A stretch of 64,000 nucleotides of DNA from UBA1275 sp038124025 (GTDB lineage: Bacteria; Bacteroidota; Rhodothermia; Balneolales; Balneolaceae). The stretch is taken from the NCBI GenBank assembly GCA_038124025.1, contig JAYPBC010000001.1, positions 124,001-188,000 of the forward strand. The letters run 5' to 3'. Position numbers and translations under genes: made by a program. The notes beneath the pieces were generated by a model that saw only the letters and a program-made list of their open reading frames with translations, made no database searches and was not told the origin of the DNA. This document shows positions 44,370 through 53,188 of the stretch, in pieces (positions within the stretch are counted from its first letter, which is position 1; every line of letters begins with the position of its first letter).

Positions 44370-45962
44370 CTAGTTTGTGATCACACTCATAAATAAATGC
44401 GATAATTCCATAGTCTTATGCTTTGCACTGAATCCTGCAATTCGTTCATAGTGACCTTTTGATGTTTCACTGGTTAATGCATACGGCGCTCTATGAAACC
44501 CTATCTCATACAACTTATTTGCTATGTCTTGGGTTTGCACACTATCGAATTGGTAGCCTCTTTGGGTATTTGTTAATATTTCATCCATCTCAGGATTGGT
44601 ACCAATGGAAATAATGGGAGGTGTTGAGGGTAAATAATCCCAAAATTTTGATGGAATAACCATATTGCGATTTGGATTCAGTAGTGAAATGAGTCCGTCG
44701 AATTCTTCAATAAAATCAGGAACCTTATCATATGGAACTGGTGATAGTGATAAAAAATGCTTGGTAAAACCCAGACTATCCAATTCATTTTGTACCCTAG
44801 CCTCCAAAGTGCCTATATGATAAATCCGTAACTTTGAAAAAAAATCCGGATGCTTCTCATTTAGCACCTTAAAGCTTTCAATCAAAGGTTCAACAGGAGA
44901 GGAGGACCTAAACTTGCCTAAGAACAAAAATTTTATGTGTTTATTGTTTGAATTTCTTTTCATTGAATGTCTTTGATATCCGCTGGTCGAAGATTCTACT
45001 CCGGTGGATGGGTCTTTTGTTTCACCTAAAGCCTTTTCATTTTGATCACGCACTCTGTCAGGCTTTGGATCTGTGTTTTGCTCATGTTCAACAGCTCCTC
45101 TAAAAAGGTCGTTATCAAAAGCATTATGAATCAGATGCATCTTTTCAGCATAAGTAGCATAGGTTTTTTGATACAATTTCAACGTTTCATTTGCGGTAAA
45201 AACAATGGCTGCTGATTCTTGTATTACCTTTGATTCTAGTCTTTTTTCCACTTTTTGTACCCAACCAGATTTCTTGTTGGAGCGAATTGGACACAAGGTA
45301 AATGGATCACGAAAATCGACGATATAAGGAATACCTAAACGCTTAAATAGGGTACGAACTATACTCAAACCCGACCATGGGTCTGCTGTTATCCACAAAA
45401 GGTCCGGTTTTTCTTGGATTATGATTTGCTCCATGTAATTTAAATGGGAACGAAGAAGTGGATACCAGGTATCCATGGGTAAATAGCGTTCGAATTCATC
45501 AATAGCCCGCTGAATTGGAGCCCCATCTTTTACAACACCCTTCATTGCTTGACTCTTCGTGCTATTCAGTGTTTGGGCTTCTGATAAATCCTTAGGTCCA
45601 CATTCTTTTAAGGTGTGATGATTCCTTTTAGCAAGTACACTTTTAGATTGGCTCTCAAGTAACTTTTCTAGCCCTATTTGATTTGCACCGTCTTGTTCTG
45701 CCACACCTAAATCACTTCCTGAACGGTTAATGGTCCGGTCAAAAGGCGTCTTTAGCGTAAAAAGCGCCACCCCTTCCAAGGCGACTTTCTCCGCATCACT
45801 TAAGGTCTGACCTTTGGCTTCTAAATGAACCACACAAACTTGCCAATCTAACTCTTTTAAATGCTTAGCGAATTTAAAGCTTCGCAATGCTCCTACTCTC
45901 TTACGCGGAACAAAATATGGACTTATCATGAGCACCTTAGGTGTCTTTATGCTATTCACCAT
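44370..45962 (-). CDS. GT4-like glycosyltransferase with two hydrophilic insertions
   Basis: The 530-residue protein has the GT-B shape of the glycosyltransferase at 56267: an N-terminal ISPYFVPRKRVGALRSFKFA, the middle IPYIVDFRDPF, an acceptor/linker region and a C-terminal domain with FLFLGKFRSSSPVEPLIESF and the WDYLPSTPPIISIG donor part. It carries two segments I would not expect, about 79-148 and 292-341, both polar, low in hydrophobic residues and without clear secondary structure. Sugar and acceptor are unknown. It lies 40 bases upstream of the flippase gene and 24 bases downstream of another glycosyltransferase gene. Confidence 0.78.
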   Translation of the reverse strand: MVNSIKTPKVLMISPYFVPRKRVGALRSFKFAKHLKELDWQVCVVHLEAKGQTLSDAEKVALEGVALFTLKTPFDRTINRSGSDLGVAEQDGANQIGLEKLLESQSKSVLAKRNHHTLKECGPKDLSEAQTLNSTKSQAMKGVVKDGAPIQRAIDEFERYLPMDTWYPLLRSHLNYMEQIIIQEKPDLLWITADPWSGLSIVRTLFKRLGIPYIVDFRDPFTLCPIRSNKKSGWVQKVEKRLESKVIQESAAIVFTANETLKLYQKTYATYAEKMHLIHNAFDNDLFRGAVEHEQNTDPKPDRVRDQNEKALGETKDPSTGVESSTSGYQRHSMKRNSNNKHIKFLFLGKFRSSSPVEPLIESFKVLNEKHPDFFSKLRIYHIGTLEARVQNELDSLGFTKHFLSLSPVPYDKVPDFIEEFDGLISLLNPNRNMVIPSKFWDYLPSTPPIISIGTNPEMDEILTNTQRGYQFDSVQTQDIANKLYEIGFHRAPYALTSETSKGHYERIAGFSAKHKTMELSHLFMSVITN

Positions 45963-45986
45963 ACATTGTTACTTGTTACAAAAGGT

Positions 45987-47009
45987 TTACTGATTGGTTA
46001 GCTTATCTAAGGTATTCGCAATTTTTTGTGAATGTTGCTTATTGGTCAATCGATGCCAACAATTTTCAGCAAAAGTGTAGAATGGCTGTTTTTGGTGATA
46101 CCACCCAAAATGCAAACAATACGGTGTGGTCATTAAATAGTCTGTTTTACCAGAAAAAAAACTTAAAATTGCGATTAAGAATCGCCGCATGCTCACTGAC
46201 TTAAGTCCCCGAATTGAATAGGTGAAATCATCGCAATAGTACTTGCAGTTCACATACATAAATTCATCATCATGCTCGGTTAGATCCTTAATATAATCAA
46301 GTTGTGGACTATTATGACCTTGCAACCATGGGTATACAGGAATATTTAGCTTTGACATAGCCATAGCCAAACTCCACTCACACGATTCCATGGTTCTTCC
46401 TTGCTCCATTTTCCTGCTTCGAAAATGCGTTTCCTTTTTACGATCTAACATTTCGGAGGCCAACAAACATACTTGTTTCGTTGTCTCATAATCTTGAGCA
46501 AACATAACACCCGATTGCACCCTACTCAAATAACTTAACCCAAAACGTTTTAACGTTCGCTGCCTTCTACCTAATAAGATATCTATTAGGACTCGTGCGC
46601 CTTTGGGGGCTCCGAAATATACATCAGATACTAAGGTTCCGGTAATGGTAAAGTCAAAATTCGAAATACTACTCCACAGACTTTGAGGATCTTTACACCA
46701 TACAATATCACTATCAAGAAATAAATTTTTCTTATAAAACAGATAGTGGTGAATGTTATGCTTAAACCCTACAATCGAAGTATGCTCTTCAGGTAGAAGA
46801 TGAATCACATCAAACAGATAGCTCAGCTCTTTTTGTTCTAATATCTCTTTGTGTTTTGCACTACAGGCTAAAGCAATAGGACGTGTCTTGTCATACCTTC
46901 GTAGCGTCGTAACTGAGGCAATGGTATGCTTTAAATACCTAGGATGCCCATAACATACGTAGACATAGCCTTCGTTTTGTTTATTTGAAGTTGGAACAGA
47001 CTGAAGCAC
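45987..47009 (-). CDS. GT-A-fold glycosyltransferase-like protein
   Basis: This 340-residue protein reads as a GT-A nucleotide-sugar transferase: VYVCYGHPRYLKHTIASVTT is the first strand-helix, and LFLDSDIVW (97-104) contains the metal-binding D-S-D motif. The rest, with RVQSGVMFAQDYETTKQVCL and MESCEWSLAMAMSKLNIPVY, resembles capsular or GT77/GT8-like transferases that I cannot name. The start is a GTG at 47009, with no ATG near. It has no signal peptide and acts in the cytoplasm. With the GT4 and flippase genes downstream it probably adds a sugar to a surface glycan. Confidence 0.7.
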   Translation of the reverse strand: MLQSVPTSNKQNEGYVYVCYGHPRYLKHTIASVTTLRRYDKTRPIALACSAKHKEILEQKELSYLFDVIHLLPEEHTSIVGFKHNIHHYLFYKKNLFLDSDIVWCKDPQSLWSSISNFDFTITGTLVSDVYFGAPKGARVLIDILLGRRQRTLKRFGLSYLSRVQSGVMFAQDYETTKQVCLLASEMLDRKKETHFRSRKMEQGRTMESCEWSLAMAMSKLNIPVYPWLQGHNSPQLDYIKDLTEHDDEFMYVNCKYYCDDFTYSIRGLKSVSMRRFLIAILSFFSGKTDYLMTTPYCLHFGWYHQKQPFYTFAENCWHRLTNKQHSQKIANTLDKLTNQ

Positions 47010-47054
47010 GTGTTTCTTTTAAATATAGAACTTATATAGGGTTTCTCAAAAAAG

Positions 47055-47651
47055 CTATGAATTTCTTTCTGCTCGCTTTCGAAGAGTTGTCATTAAATAA
47101 TCAAAGCCACGGCTTCTTATGATACGTTGGAACTGTTTATTATACGATGCTGCGGTAAACACATCGTCAATACTCATATCCTCTATTCTCCACTTACCAG
47201 TACTTTTGGACATAATATAGTGTACAGGCGTTCGGATATTGTCCCACTCGGCAAGGGTCTCCACATATATTGAATCGTTTGAACCCTTAATTCTTTCATA
47301 ACTAACCGAAGCTCGGTAAATATCCAAATTGGCCAAAGACTGGTCTCTAATAATAGAGGAAAATAATTGCACAAATTCTGTTCTCTCTGCTACTGAAATA
47401 GTATCGTAAGTTACTTCCAATGCTGTTTTTGCCATTTCAGTGAAATCAATAATTCCATTCACGATATCTTTTAGCTCATCTCTCTGAGTGCTTGAATAGC
47501 TCGTTCCTTCGGGACCAAGCAATTGCTTGATTTGCTGATCACGTGATTCCATTAGACTTCTAACATCTGATGCTGCGTCAGAAGTCTGGCCAAATACTAA
47601 ATTTGAGCAAAACAAAACGAACATAAAGTATGAATACGTAAAAATCTTCAT
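47055..47651 (-). CDS. MlaC/Ttg2D family periplasmic lipid-binding protein
   Basis: The 198-residue protein has a signal peptide (FMFVLFCSNLVFGQ) and an MlaC fold pattern: IVNGIIDFTEMAKTALEV, RTEFVQLFSSIIRD, then the strand block SIYVETLAEWDNIRTPVHYI with IEDMSIDDVFTAASYNKQFQ and RIIRSRG. MlaC carries phospholipids across the periplasm, and the related HpnM works with an RND exporter in hopanoid transport. No mlaE, mlaF or mlaD gene is adjacent; instead a TolC-type gene ends 12 bases upstream. The partner in lipid transfer is therefore unclear here. Confidence 0.85.
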   Translation of the reverse strand: MKIFTYSYFMFVLFCSNLVFGQTSDAASDVRSLMESRDQQIKQLLGPEGTSYSSTQRDELKDIVNGIIDFTEMAKTALEVTYDTISVAERTEFVQLFSSIIRDQSLANLDIYRASVSYERIKGSNDSIYVETLAEWDNIRTPVHYIMSKSTGKWRIEDMSIDDVFTAASYNKQFQRIIRSRGFDYLMTTLRKRAERNS

Positions 47652-47663
47652 TCAATTATTACA

Positions 47664-49115
47664 TTAATTTATGGACAAGCCAGTTACTCTTTTAAGATTT
47701 GCCAAACTTATGATGTAGTCAAAGGCTGTTTGTTTTTCTTCTATCCTAAGTTCTAATTCCTGTTTTAACGCATCTACGACATCGCGTACATCACCAATAC
47801 CAAAATCATAGTCTAATTGTTCCATTCGTAGCCATTCTTTGGTGATTTTTAGTGCTTCAACAGACCCTTCATATTTACTTTGAGCAATTGATGCGTCCCT
47901 ATATTTCTCATGTACTTCCAACATGATTTTATCCTGAATAGCTATTTGCTGAAAATCAAGTCTTTCTAGTTCTAGTTCGGCACGTTTTAGGTTCGTCTTA
48001 ATCTGATTGAAGTTTAAATTTTGCCTAATAGAAAATCCAAAAGACATATTTATCGTATTCCCATCCGATGAAATGAATGGGTTATCTTGACGAGGACGTG
48101 ATGGTGCACGAGCAAAAGTACCTGTAAAACCCATAAATAAGCCAGGCTTATTTTCTGCTTTTTTTGCTTCAATAAACATGCGCGCACCTTGTTCTGCATA
48201 AGCGAGTGCTTGTATTTCAGAACGGTTAAATAGAGCCATTTGTTGGTAATAATCTAAAGAAGAAATAGTATCTGAGGGGCCTTCTAGATACGTGTTATTA
48301 GGTAAAAAAGTGGTGTTATCAGCTCCTAAAATATAATTCCACGACTCTCTAACGAACAATAGGTTTTGCTTAACTTCATCCTCTCTTGCCTTAAACTGAG
48401 CTTTAAAGACCTTAAACTTATAGATTTCTGACTCGTTGATCTGATCTGGACTCTCTTTTCTTTGCTGATTTATTGAGCGTTCAACTGTATCCATGGTTTC
48501 TATAGCTAACGCTAATAAACGTTCTATTTCTAAAGCTAACTTGTAACCATAAAATAACCCATGGAGCTGAAGCTCTACTTCTTGTTGGGTAGCTGAGGAT
48601 TGTTGCTCTACACTTTGGACTCCAAATTGTGCCGCCTTTACTGCTTTATCTACTGCACCCCATATAAATAAGGGTTGTACTCCAATGACACGAAACCTAT
48701 TCGCGAAATCCCAATTGTTCCAGTCATAAGTAGCGTCAGGATCTAGATAAATTTGATTATCCGGGTAGCCACGTGGGGAAACTACACTGGGCAGAATACC
48801 ATGTTCTGATTCCATTCTAAGTGAAGGTAGAATACGTTTATCACGTACCTGCTGTACTTGATTTTGTGCTAGAGCCACAGATACTTGTGTGGCTTTGATT
48901 TGTCCTATTTGTTCAAATGATAGGTCGATAAAGTCTTGATACTCTAAATATATAGTATCGGGTGAAGGCACATACACCAAGCTATCTTCAGCTTCTGTAG
49001 TTAACCATAAAGTGGCATTGATCGAATGAGCAAAACACATAAGGGTGAGTACCACAGCAGTAATCCAAAAACGTTTTTGGAAGAGTAATAAAGTTATGTT
49101 ACTTATCATAAACAT
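47664..49115 (-). CDS. TolC-family outer-membrane efflux protein
   Basis: The product has 483 residues from the ATG at 49115, with a signal peptide-like helix (FWITAVVLTLMCFAHSINA) and two TolC repeats rich in helix, for example IGQIKATQVSVALAQNQVQQ and a C-terminal LEYDFGIGDVRD-like stretch (MEQLDYDFGIGDVRDVVDAL). This is the outer-membrane channel of tripartite exporters. It is 12 bases upstream of the MlaC-like gene, so the two are probably co-transcribed. No membrane-fusion or pump gene is adjacent. The frame is open to 49157, but the signal supports 49115 or 49109. Confidence 0.82.
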   Translation of the reverse strand: MFMISNITLLLFQKRFWITAVVLTLMCFAHSINATLWLTTEAEDSLVYVPSPDTIYLEYQDFIDLSFEQIGQIKATQVSVALAQNQVQQVRDKRILPSLRMESEHGILPSVVSPRGYPDNQIYLDPDATYDWNNWDFANRFRVIGVQPLFIWGAVDKAVKAAQFGVQSVEQQSSATQQEVELQLHGLFYGYKLALEIERLLALAIETMDTVERSINQQRKESPDQINESEIYKFKVFKAQFKAREDEVKQNLLFVRESWNYILGADNTTFLPNNTYLEGPSDTISSLDYYQQMALFNRSEIQALAYAEQGARMFIEAKKAENKPGLFMGFTGTFARAPSRPRQDNPFISSDGNTINMSFGFSIRQNLNFNQIKTNLKRAELELERLDFQQIAIQDKIMLEVHEKYRDASIAQSKYEGSVEALKITKEWLRMEQLDYDFGIGDVRDVVDALKQELELRIEEKQTAFDYIISLANLKRVTGLSIN

Positions 49116-49122
49116 AAAGGTA
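49115..49122 (-). promoter_or_regulatory. -7-like element TACCTTTA at the TolC start
   Basis: On the minus strand TACCTTTA (49122-49115) differs by one base from TAnnTTTG and its last base is the A of the ATG at 49115. It shares the longer string CGTACCTTT with the MMPL promoter site. If it is a promoter, the message would start near the ATG at 49109 and be leaderless or nearly so. Confidence 0.3.
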
Positions 49123-49182
49123 CGAATTCTTTTAACTAGAATAACGATGTACTGCATGCATTGTTATTACTCAATTACAATA

Positions 49183-49208
49183 AAAAAGCCCCTATAGAGG
49201 GGCTTTTT
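49183..49208 (-). terminator. Strong bidirectional terminator after tRNA-Ser(TGA)
   Basis: AAAAAGCCCCT, a short ATAG loop and AGGGGCTTTTT form an almost perfect stem with A-run and T-run on both sides, so it should stop transcription in either direction. On the minus strand it comes directly after tRNA-Ser(TGA) and ends the ATP synthase gene train; in front of it lies the TolC start. Confidence 0.85.
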
Positions 49209-49213
49209 AAATG

Positions 49214-49298
49214 CGGAGAGTGAGGGATTCGAACCCCCGGAGACTTACGCCTCAACGGTTTTCAAGACCGCCGCATTCGACCACTCTGCCAACTCTCC
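49214..49298 (-). tRNA. tRNA-Ser (anticodon TGA)
   Basis: This is an 85-base class II tRNA with acceptor arms GGAGAGT (49298-49292) and ACTCTCC (49221-49215), discriminator G, a long variable arm and T-arm GGTTCGAATCC. The anticodon loop CTTGAAA puts TGA at 49264-49262. CCA is not encoded. The 5' end is 12 bases after the atpG stop, so it is probably processed from the ATP synthase transcript. Confidence 0.95.
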
Positions 49299-49310
49299 AA
49301 AAATTGTATG

Positions 49311-50201
49311 TTATGAACCACTAAGTGCTTGAGCTCCAGATACAATTTCAGAAATTTCTGTTGTAATTGCACTCTGTCTTGCCTGATTATACTTTAAACG
49401 TAAACTACGTTCTAAATCCTTAGCATTTTCAGTTGCGCTATCCATTGCCGTCATCCTAGCACCCTGTTCAGAAGCATTTGATTCTAATACTGCTTTCCAA
49501 AGTTGCATTTTTATATGCTTTGGCAATAACTCATCAATGATTGTGGCTTGATCTGGTTCATATATATAATCTGAATGTACGGACTTTTCAGTATCAGCCA
49601 CAACCAAATCTTCAGCATTCAGTGGCAATATCTTTTCGACCTTACGATTCTGTGCAATAACCGACTTAAACTCATTATAAGCTAAGTAGACTTCATCAAT
49701 TTGTTCATTAATAAAATCATCCATTACTTCATTAATGAGAGAAGCACTTAACTCATACTCTAGATTATCAAAGAATCCTGGATGTTGCGATGCTATAGAG
49801 TAAGATCTTTTGCCGAAATGGGCTGTAGCTTTTTTACCGATTGTTATTAAGCTCAGACCTTCGTTTTCTTTCCCATTCTCAAAGTTATTGGCTATGAATA
49901 ACTCGACTTCTTTGAATAGGTTATTGTTAAAACCACCGCATAGACCTCTATCAGAACCTACAACAATAACCAGACTCCGTTTTGACTCTGAGAGCTCACG
50001 AAGTAAAGGATGACTAAGTTCCTGACCTTGGATTAGTCGTCCAATAACAGTGGCTAGGGTATTAGCATAAGGCCGTGTTTGTATCATTCGATCTTGTGCT
50101 TTACGTAACTTAGCAGCCGCTACCATCTTCATAGCTTTAGTAATCTGCTGTGTATTATTTACTGAAGATATCCTGTTACGTATGTCGCGTAAATTGGCCA
50201 T
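49311..50201 (-). CDS. atpG: ATP synthase F1 gamma subunit
   Basis: Gamma is the central rotor shaft of F1. The 296-residue product has the conserved N-terminal coiled coil (NLRDIRNRISSVNNTQQITK, MKMVAAAKLRKAQ) and the C-terminal helix MTAMDSATENAKDLERSLRL plus KYNQARQSAITTEI that turns inside the alpha/beta ring, with the Rossmann-like VVGSDRGLCGGFNNNL in between. It is the last protein gene of the cluster; 11 bases separate it from atpA upstream, and tRNA-Ser(TGA) follows 12 bases after its stop. The usual next gene, atpD, is absent from the cluster. Confidence 0.96.
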   Translation of the reverse strand: MANLRDIRNRISSVNNTQQITKAMKMVAAAKLRKAQDRMIQTRPYANTLATVIGRLIQGQELSHPLLRELSESKRSLVIVVGSDRGLCGGFNNNLFKEVELFIANNFENGKENEGLSLITIGKKATAHFGKRSYSIASQHPGFFDNLEYELSASLINEVMDDFINEQIDEVYLAYNEFKSVIAQNRKVEKILPLNAEDLVVADTEKSVHSDYIYEPDQATIIDELLPKHIKMQLWKAVLESNASEQGARMTAMDSATENAKDLERSLRLKYNQARQSAITTEISEIVSGAQALSGS

Positions 50202-50212
50202 GCTATAATGGG

Positions 50213-51820
50213 CTAAGCAGCGTTAATTTGTTCAATAATCTGAGAAGCAACTTCAAGTACCTTCTCACCAAATTCATCGGTTAATATTCCTTTATCTGCT
50301 AAATCTGACATTTCTTTATCGTATTTAGAAGTAACTACGTCTAGAAATTCAGTTTGGAAGTTGAGTATATCAGAGACCGCAAGTTTGTCAAGAAGCCCCT
50401 TATCATTAACCTTAAGTAGTACAATTTGATGTTCAACTGGGAGAGGCTCATATACGTTTTGCTTAAGAAGCTCAGCCGTTCTCTCACCCCTTCTTAACTG
50501 TGCTTGAGTAGCTGGATCTAGATCAGAACCAAATTTGGCAAATGCCTCAAGCTCGCGATATTGAGCTAAGTCAAGTTTTAACGTTCCAGAGAGTTTTTTC
50601 ATGGATTTAACCTGAGCAGAACCACCTACCCGGGAAACAGATATACCCACATCAATCGCAGGTCTAATACCAGAATTAAATAAATCTGTATCAAGAAATA
50701 TCTGTCCATCTGTAATAGAAATGACGTTGGTTGGTATGTAAGCTGAAACATCACCAGCTTGTGTTTCGATAACGGGTAAGGATGTTAACGAACCGCCACC
50801 TTTAACTAGGGGTTTTAACTCTTCTGGGATGTTGTTCATCGAAGTTGCAACTTCGTCATCATTTATGATTTTGGCTGCTCGTTCTAAGAGTCTACTATGA
50901 AGATAAAATACATCCCCCGGGTAAGCTTCTCGCCCTGGAGGTCGCTTTAAAAGCAGTGATAGTTCACGATATGCAACAGCTTGTTTAGACAAATCATCAT
51001 AAATAACCAGGGCATGTCTACCGGTATCTCTAAAAAACTCACCTACTGCAGCACCCGCAAATGGAGCAACATATTGCATTGGCGCAGCAGAACTAGCTGG
51101 TGCATTGATGATTACTGAATAATCCATGGCACTATTCTCTTCAAGTGCTTGCTTTATTCCAGCAACCGTAGATGCTTTTTGACCAACTGCCACATAAATA
51201 CAAAAGACTGGCTTTTCAGTTTTTTGAGTTTCTTTTTGGTTAATGATGGTATCAATAGCAACGGATGTTTTACCAGTTTGACGATCACCAATAATTAATT
51301 CTCTTTGACCTCTACCAATAGGTATCAATGAATCAATAGCCTTTATTCCAGTTTGGAGAGGTTCAGCTACTGGTTCTCTATAGATAACTCCTGGTGCTTT
51401 ACGCTCCAATGGTACACGCACAGTTTTACCTGCTATTGGGCCTTTGCCATCTAGTGGATTACCTAAAGGGTCAATTACACGGCCGAGAAGTCCGTCTCCA
51501 ACGGAAATGGAAGCAATGTCATTAGTTCTTTTTACTATTTGACCTTCTTCAACAATACTGGATGACCCAAATAATACAATACCTACATTATCTTCTTCTA
51601 GGTTAAGTACCATTCCTGTAACAGCTTCACCATGTTCATTCTTGGCATCAGGTATGGTAACTAGTTCACCTGCTTGTACTTTGGATAGGCCATAAACACG
51701 TGCAATTCCATCACCTACTTCAAGGACAGTTCCCACATCATAGGTGTCGGATTCATTATCAAATCCGGATAGCTGTTTTCTTAGAATGGCCGATACTTCA
51801 TCTGGTCTTACTTGACTCAT
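50213..51820 (-). CDS. atpA: ATP synthase F1 alpha subunit
   Basis: Alpha forms the non-catalytic half of the F1 head. The 535 residues include the beta-barrel start (VLEVGDGIARVYGL), the P-loop GDRQTGKTS, the DELTA-like block HALVIYDDLSKQAVAYRELS, the arginine-finger loop around SVSRVGGSAQVKSMK and the C-terminal helices. All are conserved and of normal length. It lies between atpH, whose stop is 42 bases upstream, and atpG, 11 bases downstream. The ATG at 51820 gives the expected N-terminus. Confidence 0.97.
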   Translation of the reverse strand: MSQVRPDEVSAILRKQLSGFDNESDTYDVGTVLEVGDGIARVYGLSKVQAGELVTIPDAKNEHGEAVTGMVLNLEEDNVGIVLFGSSSIVEEGQIVKRTNDIASISVGDGLLGRVIDPLGNPLDGKGPIAGKTVRVPLERKAPGVIYREPVAEPLQTGIKAIDSLIPIGRGQRELIIGDRQTGKTSVAIDTIINQKETQKTEKPVFCIYVAVGQKASTVAGIKQALEENSAMDYSVIINAPASSAAPMQYVAPFAGAAVGEFFRDTGRHALVIYDDLSKQAVAYRELSLLLKRPPGREAYPGDVFYLHSRLLERAAKIINDDEVATSMNNIPEELKPLVKGGGSLTSLPVIETQAGDVSAYIPTNVISITDGQIFLDTDLFNSGIRPAIDVGISVSRVGGSAQVKSMKKLSGTLKLDLAQYRELEAFAKFGSDLDPATQAQLRRGERTAELLKQNVYEPLPVEHQIVLLKVNDKGLLDKLAVSDILNFQTEFLDVVTSKYDKEMSDLADKGILTDEFGEKVLEVASQIIEQINAA

Positions 51821-51862
51821 ATTGTTGTTTTTTAATAAAGTCTAATTAATCGAGAAACATAA

Positions 51863-52402
51863 TTATTGAGAAAGAAGAGTGTGTTCTAACTCATTTAGTT
51901 TATGTAGAACACTCCCATCTATCACGGTGTCTTCCATTTGAATCGTAATTCCGCCTAAAAGTGAGGGCTCAACTTCTGTGTGAAGCTTCACCGTTTTTTT
52001 GGTGATAGATTCTAAGGTTTTTGTGATGGAATCTAGCTGATGGTTTTCAAGCTTAAAAGCAGAATTCAAAGTAACCTCAATAATTCCGACCGCCTCATTA
52101 TACAATGCAAAAAATGACACAGTTATCGAAGGCAACAAAGTAGCTCGTTCTTTTTCAGCAATAAGCAAAATGAATTGCTTAGTTAGTGTTCCAATGTGCT
52201 TTGAAAAGATATTATCTAAAATACTGACCTTCTCTGAAGGTTTGACAATAGGACTTTTCAATGCCAATAAAAGATCACGCGAACCATGTATTGTTTCATG
52301 AATTGTCTTGATATCCTCCAATACTTCCTCTAAACAACTCCGTTCTTGAGAGAGTATCAGAAGTGCCTTTGCATATCTCTTTGCCGCCTTAGAGTTAATC
52401 AT
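51863..52402 (-). CDS. atpH: ATP synthase F1 delta subunit
   Basis: Delta joins F1 to the peripheral stalk. The 179-residue product has the six-helix N-terminal domain (AAKRYAKALLILSQERSCLE) and the conserved C-terminal part with VEPSLLGGITIQMEDTVIDGSVLHKLNEL, of which GGITIQMEDTVIDGS is the family signature. It is diverged in between, as is usual. It starts five bases after atpF and lies 42 bases upstream of atpA. Confidence 0.94.
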   Translation of the reverse strand: MINSKAAKRYAKALLILSQERSCLEEVLEDIKTIHETIHGSRDLLLALKSPIVKPSEKVSILDNIFSKHIGTLTKQFILLIAEKERATLLPSITVSFFALYNEAVGIIEVTLNSAFKLENHQLDSITKTLESITKKTVKLHTEVEPSLLGGITIQMEDTVIDGSVLHKLNELEHTLLSQ

Positions 52403-52407
52403 ATACT

Positions 52408-52920
52408 TTAATTCTTGGACAAATTGTCGATGTAATTATCAACTAATTTTTTATTCTTTTCCTCATCCAACTCAGCATCTATAATCACAGAAGCTGATTG
52501 TATTGCTAAGTGAGCGACCTCTTGTCTTAAGGCTAGCAAGGCAGACTGTTTTTCTTGTTCAATGTCTAACTTGGCTTGCTCAATTATTTGCTCTGCTTCA
52601 TCTTTAGCTTTTGCAACTCGTTCGGTACGAATACGCTCTGCATCTTCTTTCGCTTCTTTGCGTATTTGATGAGCCTTCTGTTCTGCCTCACGAAGTGCTT
52701 TTTCGTTATCCTTGGAAATAGCCTCAGCTTTTAGCAAAGCAACTTCTGCAGCCTCTAGTGACTCACGAATTTTGGTTTCACGACCTTCAAGTGCAGCCAT
52801 TATTGGCGGCATAGCATATTTCGTCATAATCAAAAGAAATACAATCAATGAAATTGCTATCCAGATAGCAAATCCTGTATTAAAAGACAGCAGTCCGCCG
52901 CCAGCTAAGAGGTAAAACAT
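52408..52920 (-). CDS. atpF: ATP synthase Fo b subunit
   Basis: The b subunit is the peripheral stalk. The 170 residues start with a membrane helix (FAIWIAISLIVFLLIMTKYA) followed by a long charged coiled coil (LEGRETKIRESLEAAEVALL, KEDAERIRTERVAKAKDEAE) ending in IDNLSKN. A single b gene is present, so the stalk is probably a homodimer. It lies 18 bases downstream of atpE and 5 bases upstream of atpH. Confidence 0.95.
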   Translation of the reverse strand: MFYLLAGGGLLSFNTGFAIWIAISLIVFLLIMTKYAMPPIMAALEGRETKIRESLEAAEVALLKAEAISKDNEKALREAEQKAHQIRKEAKEDAERIRTERVAKAKDEAEQIIEQAKLDIEQEKQSALLALRQEVAHLAIQSASVIIDAELDEEKNKKLVDNYIDNLSKN

Positions 52921-52938
52921 AATTACAAGTTTATTGAA

Positions 52939-53151
52939 TTAACCTAGTGCAAGGATCATACAAATGATGGCGCCGAAAAGAGCAACACCCTCGATGAATG
53001 CAGCAGTCAAAATCATGGCTCCACGGATGTCATCGGCTGCTTCAGGTTGGCGTGCGATACTTTCGGTCGCTCCCTTACCGATCATTCCGATGCCAATTCC
53101 AGCACCAACTGCTACGATTCCAGCTCCAATACCAGCTGCTAATAGTCCCAT
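52939..53151 (-). CDS. atpE: ATP synthase Fo c subunit
   Basis: The c subunit forms the rotor ring. The 70-residue hairpin has a Gly-rich first helix (IVAVGAGIGIGMIGKGATES), the polar loop RQPEA (34-38) and a second helix with the ion-binding carboxylate Glu54 in AFIEGVALFG. The residues flanking Glu54 (Gly, Val) and the lack of Gln in helix 1 fit proton and not sodium coupling, although I could not model this. It sits between atpB (37 bases upstream) and atpF. Confidence 0.96.
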   Translation of the reverse strand: MGLLAAGIGAGIVAVGAGIGIGMIGKGATESIARQPEAADDIRGAMILTAAFIEGVALFGAIICMILALG

Positions 53152-53188
53152 AGTTTTATCTATTTAATTTTAATTGTTTGTTCTTTAA

